Below are positions 1-5,936 of a stretch of DNA of 8,501 nt, one piece after another. The DNA comes from Pseudomonadota bacterium (lineage in GTDB: Bacteria; Myxococcota; Myxococcia; Myxococcales; Anaeromyxobacteraceae), in NCBI GenBank assembly GCA_023419875.1, contig JAEZXM010000381.1:1-8501 (forward strand), in the 5' to 3' direction. Position 1 is the stretch's first letter. Each line of letters opens with the position of its first letter. The notes beneath the pieces are model-generated. The model saw nothing but the letters and a program-made list of their open reading frames with translations, ran no database searches and was not told where the DNA came from. A program made the translations under genes and the position numbers.

Positions 1-833
1 ACGGCGTCGTAGGTGACGACGTTCTGGACCGTGGTGGCGGCGTTCCGCACCTGCCGGACCGTGCCGCGAAAGCGACGGCCCGGGAACGCGTCCACGGTGA
101 AGGTCGCCGGCATCCCCGCGTCGAGCCGCCCCACGTCCGACTCGGCGACGCTGGTGTTCACCTGCATCTTCGAGAGGTCCTCGGCGATGACGAACAGGGT
201 GGGCGCCTGGAGCGACGCGGCCACCGTCTGCCCCACGTCCACGGAGCGCGAGATGACGACTCCGTCGGTGGGCGAGACGATCGTCGTGTAGGCGAGGTTC
301 ACCTGCGCCTGCGAGAGCGATGCGCGGGCCTGAGCGAGCGCGCCCTGCGCGGACCTCACGCTCGCGGCGGCGGCGACCGCGCCGGACTCGGCGGTGTCGA
401 GATCGGCGGCGGCGACGAGCTTGCGCTCGGCCAGCTCGCGGGTGCGGCCGAGCTGGCGGCGCGCGTCCTCGGCCTGCGCCTCGGCGCGGGCCAGGTTGCC
501 CTCCGCCGCCATGACGTTGGCCCGCGCCTGCTCGACCGCCGCCTGGAAGAGCTGGGGATCGAGCTTCGCGATCACCTGGCCCTTCCTCACCGGCGAGTTG
601 AAGTCCGCGTGGAGCGACGCGATCCGTCCCGACACCTGGCTGCCGACCTGCACGGTCACGAGCGCCGACAGCGTGCCGGTCGCGGTGACGCGGGCGACGA
701 CCTTGCCCCGGTCGACGGGCGCGGTCTCGTAACGGAAGCGGGAATCGTCGCCGGAAGCGGAGAGGCGCCAGGCGAGCAGGCCTCCCCCCAGGCAGACGAC
801 GGTGGCGAGGGCGATCCAGCGGCTTCGAGGCAT
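1..833 (-). CDS. MacA/HlyD-type periplasmic adaptor (membrane fusion) protein of an efflux pump, 3' end off window
   Basis: This is the N-terminal 277 codons of a membrane fusion protein that would bridge an inner-membrane transporter (ABC MacB-type or RND) to an outer-membrane channel. Reading the minus strand from the ATG at 833-831, residues 6-22 form one hydrophobic membrane anchor. Residues 37-92 carry the first half of a lipoyl/barrel-sandwich domain (VTATGTLSA, VGSQVSGRI, VRKGQVIAKLDP). Residues 95-178 are Ala/Glu/Gln/Arg-rich helices that should form the coiled-coil hairpin. Residues 179-218 return to the lipoyl domain (NLAYTTIVSPTDGVV, VDVGQTVAAS), and 223-277 begin a beta-barrel (VNTSVAESDVGRL, FPGRRFRGTV). 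The motifs favour MacA-like adaptors over toxin-secretion HlyD. The partner transporter should lie beyond position 1. The frame stays open upstream of 833, but the membrane anchor fits this start. I see no clear Shine-Dalgarno, and an 8-bp tandem repeat sits in its place. Confidence 0.9.
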   Translation of the reverse strand, partial: MPRSRWIALATVVCLGGGLLAWRLSASGDDSRFRYETAPVDRGKVVARVTATGTLSALVTVQVGSQVSGRIASLHADFNSPVRKGQVIAKLDPQLFQAAVEQARANVMAAEGNLARAEAQAEDARRQLGRTRELAERKLVAAADLDTAESGAVAAAASVRSAQGALAQARASLSQAQVNLAYTTIVSPTDGVVISRSVDVGQTVAASLQAPTLFVIAEDLSKMQVNTSVAESDVGRLDAGMPATFTVDAFPGRRFRGTVRQVRNAATTVQNVVTYDA

Positions 834-1113
834 GGGAGCGGGGAGCTGGGGAGCTGGGGCTCGTGGTTTCGTCGGACGGCGCTTACCACGTCTGAACACT
901 TGGAACCCCTGGACATTACCCGCTCCGACGGGCCTTTCCGGCACAAGCGATGCATTCCCCGGATGGGGCCTGGGGCCGTACCCGGCGCGAAGACCCAGCG
1001 TGTTCCTTGCCGACAGCTTCCACCATCGCCTCGCCACCTCGATCGGGTTTATGGTGCCGTCGAACGCGGCGCGTCACCGCGCCCGCCGGCCTCATCGGAA
1101 CCACCACCTCTCC
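834..1113. promoter_or_regulatory. Divergent intergenic region between the efflux adaptor and ackA
   Basis: These 280 bases separate two divergently oriented genes, so they must hold the promoter of the minus-strand adaptor and that of the ackA operon. The stretch from about 885 to 960 is visibly less GC-rich than its surroundings. I searched both strands for paired -35/-10 boxes with 16-18 bp spacing and found no convincing pair. The best isolated element is TATGGT at 1050-1055, which has no matching -35. I found no RNA gene or supported small ORF here. The ackA frame is open through this region, but the translation is basic and low-complexity and looks non-coding. Confidence 0.4.
840..859. 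repeat. Short tandem repeat, GGGGAGCT x 2.5
   Basis: An 8-bp unit GGGGAGCT occurs at 840-847 and 848-855 and is followed by a partial GGGG. It lies 7-26 bases upstream of the adaptor start codon, where its ribosome binding site would be expected. On that gene's strand it reads as AGCTCCCC units, which do not resemble a Shine-Dalgarno sequence. The copy number is low, so chance in GC-rich DNA is possible. Confidence 0.6.
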
Positions 1114-2298
1114 ATGAACGTCCTCGTCCTCAACTGCGGCTCTTCCTCGGCCAAGTTCGCGGTCCTTGATGTTGCGGGCTCGCGTGAGCTCGTCTCCGGA
1201 ATCGCCCAGCGCCTGGGCTCGCCCGAGGCGACCCTGGACTGGAAGCGCGACGGCCGGAAGGAGTCTCGCGCGCTCCCCGGCGCCGGACACGACGCGGCGC
1301 TGCGGGCGGTCGGCGAGCTGCTGCAGCAGCTCGGGCTCGCCGGAGGGCTCCTCGGGATCGGCCACCGGGTCGTCCACGGCGGTTCGAGGTTCTCCGGCTC
1401 GATGGCGATCACGCCCGAGGTGGTGGCGATGATCGAGGAGTGCATCCCGCTCGGCCCGCTCCACAACCCGCCGAACCTCGTCGGCATCCAGATCGCGCGC
1501 GAGCTCTTCCCCGGGCTGCCGCAGGTGGCGGTGTTCGACACCGCCTTCCACCAGACCATCCCGCCCGTCGCCTACACGTACCCGGTGCCGTACGAGTGGC
1601 TCGAGCGGCACGGCGTCCGCCGCTACGGCTTCCACGGCACGAGCCACCGCTTCGTCGCCCGGCAGGCGCTGGTGCAGGCCGATCTTCCGCCCGACGACCA
1701 CGCGATCGTGACCGCGCACCTCGGCAACGGCTGCTCCTGCACCGCGGTCCGGAACGGGAAGAGCGTGGACACGACCATGGGGCTCACGCCGCTGGAGGGC
1801 GTGATGATGGGCACGCGGAGCGGCTCGGTCGACCCGGCGATCGTCGGCCACATGGCGACCGCCCTCGGCCGGCCCGAGCGGGAGATCCTCGAGATGCTCA
1901 ACAAGAAGTCGGGCCTCCTCGGCCTCTCCGGCCTCTCGAACGACATGCGCACGGTGGAGGAGGCCGCGTCGCAGGGGAACGCGCGCGCGCGGCTCGCGAT
2001 CGACGTCTTCTGCCGGGTGCTCGCCAAGGCGCTCGCGGCGCTGGTGGTGCCGCTCGGCCGCCTCGACGCGCTCGTGTTCACCGGGGGCATCGGTGAGAAC
2101 TCGGCCGCCATCCGGGCCCGGGTCGTCGAGCAGCTCGGGTTCCTCGGGCTCCGGCTCGACCCGGCGCGGAACGCCCGGCACGGCCGCGAGGAGCGCGGGC
2201 GGATCACCGCCGGCGAGCGGCCGCTGGCGCTCGTCGTACCCACCAACGAGGAGCTGATGATCGCGATGGACACGGCCGAGATCGCCGGCAGGAAGTGA
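1114..2298 (+). CDS. ackA: Acetate kinase
   Basis: Acetate kinase (394 aa; family about 400) transfers phosphate between acetyl phosphate and ADP, making ATP and acetate in the cytoplasm, or runs in reverse to activate acetate. It belongs to the ASKHA fold. Visible signatures are NCGSSSAKF at residues 7-15, GHRVVHGG with R85, LGPLHNPPN with H117, VFDTAFHQT with D142, YGFHGTSH with H174, AHLGNG at 201-206, MGTRSGS with R235, TGGIGENSA, and PTNEEL with E379. These line up with the catalytic and substrate residues known from Methanosarcina acetate kinase (R91, H123, D148, H180, R241), at a constant offset of 6. The protein looks intact and active. The start was chosen because the family begins directly at the first beta strand. 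An in-frame ATG at 1051 would add 21 Arg/His-rich residues unlike the family. There is no good Shine-Dalgarno before 1114; the nearest is a weak CGGAA 13 bases away. pta follows after 15 bases. Confidence 0.97.
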   Translation: MNVLVLNCGSSSAKFAVLDVAGSRELVSGIAQRLGSPEATLDWKRDGRKESRALPGAGHDAALRAVGELLQQLGLAGGLLGIGHRVVHGGSRFSGSMAITPEVVAMIEECIPLGPLHNPPNLVGIQIARELFPGLPQVAVFDTAFHQTIPPVAYTYPVPYEWLERHGVRRYGFHGTSHRFVARQALVQADLPPDDHAIVTAHLGNGCSCTAVRNGKSVDTTMGLTPLEGVMMGTRSGSVDPAIVGHMATALGRPEREILEMLNKKSGLLGLSGLSNDMRTVEEAASQGNARARLAIDVFCRVLAKALAALVVPLGRLDALVFTGGIGENSAAIRARVVEQLGFLGLRLDPARNARHGREERGRITAGERPLALVVPTNEELMIAMDTAEIAGRK

Positions 2299-2300
2299 AC

Positions 2301-2305
2301 GGAGG
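2301..2305 (+). promoter_or_regulatory. Ribosome binding site of pta
   Basis: GGAGG lies 8 bases before the ATG at 2314 and just after the ackA stop at 2296-2298. It is the clearest Shine-Dalgarno in the window and fixes the pta start. Confidence 0.85.
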
Positions 2306-2313
2306 CCGCCGAG

Positions 2314-4482
2314 ATGCCCACCACCCTCCTCATCGCCCCCGCCGGCCGCCACGTCGGCCTCACCACCGCCTGCCTCGGCATCGTCCGCGCGCTCGACCGC
2401 AAGGGGCTCCGGGTCGCCTTCGTGAAGCCCATCGCCGGCCGCGGCGAGGACCACTCCGTGGACCTCGTGTCGCTCGGCGCCCACCTCTCCCCGCCGGCGC
2501 CCATCACCCGCCACGTCGCCGAGGAGCTGCTCGCGCACGGGGACGACCAGACGCTGATGGAGCAGGTGGTGGAGATCGCCGCCCGCTCGGCCCGCGGGGC
2601 GGACGTGCTCGTCGCCGAGGGGATGGTGCCCGAGACGGGCATGGTCTACTCGACCCGCGTCAACGCCCTCATGCTCCGAGCGCTCGACGCCGAGCTGGTG
2701 CTGGTGGCGGCCCCGCGGGACCAGAGCCCGGAGGAGATCGCGGGTGCGGTGGCGATCGCCGCGCGCGGCTACGGCGCGCTGGCCGAGGGACGGACGGTGT
2801 ACTGCATCCTGAACCGCGTCTGCGCCGGGCCGGTGGCACGGGAGCACACGGACGAGACCGGCCTCGGGCCGACCTGGGGCCCCTGCGGCAACTGCCCGGG
2901 GATGACCGCCACCGAGGAGTTCCTCGGCGCCCACCGGAAGGCGCTCGTGGCGGAGGGGCTCCGGCCGCTCGCCCTCGTCCCGTGCAACACCGAGCTCGCC
3001 GCCCCGCGCACGAGCGACGTCGCCCTCGCGCTGGGGGCAAAGATTCTCTCCGGCGGCGACGCGCAGGCCCGCCGGGTCCGCGACGTCGCCGTCTGCGCGA
3101 TGACCGTGCCCAACGCGCTTCGCGCGCTCCGGCCCGGGACGCTGGCCATCACCCCGGGTGACCGGAACGACGTCCTCCTCGCCGCCGCGATGAGCGCCAC
3201 GAGCGGCACGCGCCTCGCGGGCGTGATCCTCACCGGCGGGCTCGACCCGGATCCGGGCGTGCTCGCCCTCTGCAAGCGCGCCTTCGACGGCGGCCTCCCG
3301 CTCCTCGCGGTCCAGGACGGCAGCTACGCCGCGGCCACGCGGGTCGCCACGCTCAGCCCGGAGATCCCGTCCGACGACCGTGAGCGCGTCGAGCGGACCA
3401 TGAACTTCGTCGCCGACCGGATCGACCCGGAGTGGCTGGACAGCTTCGGGACCGCCAGCCGGCAGCCGCGGCTCTCGCCGCCCGCCTTCCGGCACCGGCT
3501 CATCGAGGCCGCCAGGTCCGACCCGAAGCGCATCGTGCTGCCCGAGGGGGCCGAGCCGAGGACCGTGACCGCCGCGTCGATCATCGAGTCCCGCGGCATT
3601 GCCCGGTGCGTGCTGCTCGGCGATCCCGACGAGATCCGCGACGTGGCCGCGCGCCAGGGCGTGACCCTGCCCCAGACCATCGAGATCGTGAACGCCGAGG
3701 CGATCGCTCCGCGGTACGTGACGCCGCTGGTGGAGCGTCGCAAGGCGAAGGGGATGACGCCGGAGCTCGCGGCCCAGGAGCTCGCCGACCCCATCATGGT
3801 GGCCACCATGATGATGGCGCTCGACGAGGCGGACGGGCTCGTCTCGGGCGCGGTCCACACCACCGCGCACACGATCCGCCCGGCGCTCCAGCTCATCAAG
3901 ACCGCCCCCGGCGCCCACCTCGTCTCGAGCGTGTTCTTCATGTGCCTGCCCGAGCAGGTGCTCGTGTTCGGCGACTGCGCGGTCAACCCGAACCCGACCG
4001 CCGAGCAGCTCGCGGACATCGCCATCCAGAGCGCCGACTCGGCGGTGGCCTTCGGCATCCCGGCGCGGGTGGCGATGCTCTCCTACTCCACCGGCACGTC
4101 GGGCGAGGGCGAGGACGTGGAGAAGGTGAAGCGGGCGACCGAGATCGCCCAGCAGCGCCGGCCCGACCTGCTCGTCGACGGCCCGCTCCAGTACGACGCC
4201 GCGGTGATGCCCGACGTCGCCCGCCAGAAGGCGCCCCGTTCCAAGGTCGCCGGCCAGGCCACGGTGTTCATCTTCCCCGCCCTCAACACCGGGAACGTGA
4301 CGTACAAGGCCGTGCAGCGGTCCGCCGGTGTCGTCTCCATGGGGCCGATGCTCCAGGGGCTCGCCAAGCCGGTGAACGACCTATCGCGCGGCTGCCTGGT
4401 CGAGGACATCGTCTTCACGATCATCCTCACCGCCATCCAGGCGCAGCAGGTGGCGCGAGCGAAGGCGAGTCGAGCAACGTGA
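2314..4482 (+). CDS. pta: Phosphate acetyltransferase, long three-domain form
   Basis: This 722-residue enzyme interconverts acetyl-CoA plus phosphate with acetyl phosphate plus CoA, and with AckA forms the acetate/ATP pathway. It is the long type found in E. coli (714 aa). An N-terminal BioD/AAA-like domain spans residues 5 to about 230, with a modified P-loop (APAGRHVGLTT) and VKPIAG. A DRTGG regulatory domain follows at about 235-355 (TPGDRND, GVILTGG). The catalytic PTA/PTB domain covers about 385-718, with RLSPPAFR, IVLPEGAEPRT, YSTGTSGEGED at 591-601, DGPLQYDAA at 622-630, NTGNVTYKAVQR and KPVNDLSRG. All core catalytic motifs are present. In the family the N-terminal part is linked to allosteric control and oligomerisation. 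An oddity is a set of cysteines in that region (C164, C170, C191, C194, C224) where the E. coli protein has none, as far as I recall its sequence. The stop codon overlaps the GTG of the next gene. Confidence 0.97.
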   Translation: MPTTLLIAPAGRHVGLTTACLGIVRALDRKGLRVAFVKPIAGRGEDHSVDLVSLGAHLSPPAPITRHVAEELLAHGDDQTLMEQVVEIAARSARGADVLVAEGMVPETGMVYSTRVNALMLRALDAELVLVAAPRDQSPEEIAGAVAIAARGYGALAEGRTVYCILNRVCAGPVAREHTDETGLGPTWGPCGNCPGMTATEEFLGAHRKALVAEGLRPLALVPCNTELAAPRTSDVALALGAKILSGGDAQARRVRDVAVCAMTVPNALRALRPGTLAITPGDRNDVLLAAAMSATSGTRLAGVILTGGLDPDPGVLALCKRAFDGGLPLLAVQDGSYAAATRVATLSPEIPSDDRERVERTMNFVADRIDPEWLDSFGTASRQPRLSPPAFRHRLIEAARSDPKRIVLPEGAEPRTVTAASIIESRGIARCVLLGDPDEIRDVAARQGVTLPQTIEIVNAEAIAPRYVTPLVERRKAKGMTPELAAQELADPIMVATMMMALDEADGLVSGAVHTTAHTIRPALQLIKTAPGAHLVSSVFFMCLPEQVLVFGDCAVNPNPTAEQLADIAIQSADSAVAFGIPARVAMLSYSTGTSGEGEDVEKVKRATEIAQQRRPDLLVDGPLQYDAAVMPDVARQKAPRSKVAGQATVFIFPALNTGNVTYKAVQRSAGVVSMGPMLQGLAKPVNDLSRGCLVEDIVFTIILTAIQAQQVARAKASRAT

Positions 4483-5765
4483 GATTCGAGGAGCTCCCCC
4501 CTCCCGAGCAGCTCGTCCAGGTGATGGACCGGATCTACCGGCAGGGGCTCACCACCACCTCCGGCGGCAACCTCTCCGTGCGCGGCCCGGGCGGCGAGCT
4601 CTGGATCACCCCGAGCGGCGTGGACAAGGGCGCGCTCACCCCCGGTGACATCGTCCGGGTGACGCCCGACGGGCGGACGGAAGGGCGTCACCGGCCCTCG
4701 GTCGAGCTCCCCTTCCACGAGGTCGTCTACCAGAGCCGGCCCGACCTCCACGGCATCGTCCACGCCCACTCCGCCGGCCTGGTGGCGTTCAGCCTCGTGC
4801 GGCGCGTCCCGGACACGACCCTCGTTCTCGGGGCCCGTGCCGCGTGCGGAGCGGTAGGCCTCGCCGGCTACGGTCTGCCGGGGAGCGACGCGCTCGGCGC
4901 ACGGATCGGCGAGACGTTCGGGAGCGGGTGCGACGCCGTCGTGCTGGAGAATCACGGCGCGGTGGCGGGCGGCCGCGATCTCGGCCGGGCGTTCGCGGCC
5001 TTCGAGGCGCTCGAGCTGTGCGCCCGGATCGAGATCGAGGCCCGCCGGATCGGAGCGCCGGTCGGGCTCACGGACGAGCAGCTCCGGCTCTCGGAGGTGC
5101 ACGAGGCGGCGGAGCTCGAAGAGCGCGCTGCGCACGCGCCCGACGCCGAGGAGCGGCGCGCGCGGGAGGAGGCGGTCGCCTTCGTGCGCCGCGCCTGCGC
5201 GCACGGGCTCTTCGGGAGCGCGCACGGCGCGGTCTCCGTCCGGCTCGGCGGCGACGCGTTCCTCGTCACCCCGGCAGCGCGCGATCGCCTCTCCCTCGAG
5301 CCCGAGGACCTCGTCCGGATCGACGGCGGGCGGCGGGAGGCCGGCACGCGCCCCGACCCCTCGGCGCGGTTCCACGCGGCCCTCTACGCCCGGCACCCCG
5401 ACGTCTCCGCGGCGATCGTCGCCTGCCCACCGAGCCTCGCCGCCTTCGCGGTCACCGCCGAGCCGTTCGACACCCGGACGATCCCCGAGTGTTACATCGT
5501 GCTCCGCGAGGTCCCGAAGCTGCCGTTCGGCGCGACCTTCCTCGACGCGGAGGCGACCGCCGCGCGCCTCACGCCCGCGGCGCCCGTCGCCATCGTGCAG
5601 AACGAGGGCACGATCGCGACCGGCGGCTCGCTGCTCCAGGCGTTCGACCGGCTCGAGGTCGCCGAGCACAGCGCGCGTGCCCTCATCGCGTGCCGGAGCC
5701 TGGGCGAGCGGGTGCCGATCGGCGACGCGGAGATCGACGAGATCCGGCGGGCGTTCCGACTGTAG
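4479..5765 (+). CDS. Tandem class II aldolase/adducin protein with a degenerate second domain
   Basis: This 428-residue protein has two class II aldolase/adducin domains; single-domain family members such as L-fuculose-1-phosphate aldolase have about 215. Domain 1 (residues 8 to about 197) keeps the full active site: GGN at 29-31 and TPSG at 44-47 (phosphate binding), E76 in PSVE (acid/base), metal ligands H95 and H97 in HAH and H159 in NHG, and Y131. Domain 2 (about 228-428) matches the fold (VTP, FHAALYARHPDV, PECY, VPKLPFG, TGGSLLQAFDRLE), but the HAH region reads ACPPS, NHG is NEG (375-377) and the glutamate is lost. It should be catalytically dead and may be structural or regulatory. A charged helical linker at about 198-231 joins the halves. 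The GTG start at 4479 overlaps the pta stop (GTGA), implying translational coupling; a weak GAAGGCGAG lies at 4461-4469. The substrate is unknown; a sugar-phosphate lyase, epimerase or dehydratase are all possible. Confidence 0.92.
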   Translation: MRFEELPPPEQLVQVMDRIYRQGLTTTSGGNLSVRGPGGELWITPSGVDKGALTPGDIVRVTPDGRTEGRHRPSVELPFHEVVYQSRPDLHGIVHAHSAGLVAFSLVRRVPDTTLVLGARAACGAVGLAGYGLPGSDALGARIGETFGSGCDAVVLENHGAVAGGRDLGRAFAAFEALELCARIEIEARRIGAPVGLTDEQLRLSEVHEAAELEERAAHAPDAEERRAREEAVAFVRRACAHGLFGSAHGAVSVRLGGDAFLVTPAARDRLSLEPEDLVRIDGGRREAGTRPDPSARFHAALYARHPDVSAAIVACPPSLAAFAVTAEPFDTRTIPECYIVLREVPKLPFGATFLDAEATAARLTPAAPVAIVQNEGTIATGGSLLQAFDRLEVAEHSARALIACRSLGERVPIGDAEIDEIRRAFRL

Positions 5766-5783
5766 TCTGTACGCCTACAGTCG
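5757..5783. repeat. Perfect 9-bp inverted repeat at the 3' end of the aldolase gene
   Basis: The arms CGACTGTAG (5757-5765) and CTACAGTCG (5775-5783) are exact reverse complements separated by 9 bases. The left arm contains the aldolase stop codon. A smaller inverted repeat, CTGTA (5767-5771) and TACAG (5776-5780), is nested inside, so the half-site CTGTA occurs three times in 21 bases. The element could form an RNA hairpin that ends the ackA-pta-aldolase transcript, but no T-rich tract follows. Equally, it could be a protein-binding operator upstream of the acyltransferase gene. The sequence does not decide between these. Confidence 0.6.
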
Positions 5784-5837
5784 CGCACTCACGCCACCAG
5801 GCGACCACTTCTATCGGCTGTGTCGCACCCGCATTGC

Positions 5838-5866
5838 TTGCTGCGCCTCGGCCAAGTTGCCACAAT
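5838..5866 (+). promoter_or_regulatory. Weak candidate promoter of the acyltransferase gene
   Basis: TTGCTG at 5838-5843 and CACAAT at 5861-5866 are separated by 17 bases and resemble a sigma-70 -35/-10 pair, with 3/6 and 4/6 consensus matches. Transcription would begin near 5873, in front of the chosen start at 5937. The -10 box overlaps the alternative ATG at 5865, which argues mildly against that start. The match is poor, and such promoters are hard to call in GC-rich DNA. Confidence 0.22.
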
Positions 5867-5936
5867 GCCCGCCCATCGGCACCGAACGGGTCGTAACTCG
5901 CTGGCCAAAGCCGCGCTTCAGCTCCCGAAGAGGCCC

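Noticed and set aside
13..1169. Plus-strand open frames opposite the efflux adaptor and through the intergenic region
   Set aside because: They are antisense to a protein with a membrane anchor, lipoyl halves and coiled coil in the right order, and their translations show no family features.
1732..1740. Cysteines C207 and C209 in the GNG loop of acetate kinase as a redox site
   Set aside because: Cysteine directly after GNG is common in acetate/propionate kinases as far as I recall, and there is no further cysteine cluster, so I do not treat it as unusual.
916..3918. A 1000-codon open frame on the minus strand opposite ackA and pta
   Set aside because: Its translation is a low-complexity Arg/Gly/His/Glu/Asp-rich sequence with no recognisable motif. 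It is the usual antisense shadow of GC-rich genes with G/C third positions; ackA and pta on the other strand have full family signatures.
4083..5669. A 528-codon open frame on the minus strand opposite the aldolase gene
   Set aside because: Arg/Glu/Asp/Gly-rich translation without motifs; the plus strand carries a clear aldolase with active-site residues.
5757..5783. LexA (SOS) box reading of the CTGTAG/CTACAG repeat
   Set aside because: The E. coli-type box needs CTGT-N8-ACAG. Here the outer halves are 13 bases apart and the inner ones 6, and neither neighbouring gene is a DNA-repair gene.
5820..5936. N-terminal extension of the acyltransferase from GTG 5820 or ATG 5865
   Set aside because: The extra residues are basic and unlike the family, neither start has a ribosome binding site, and a weak promoter candidate overlaps the ATG at 5865. 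ATG 5937 is preferred, without certainty.
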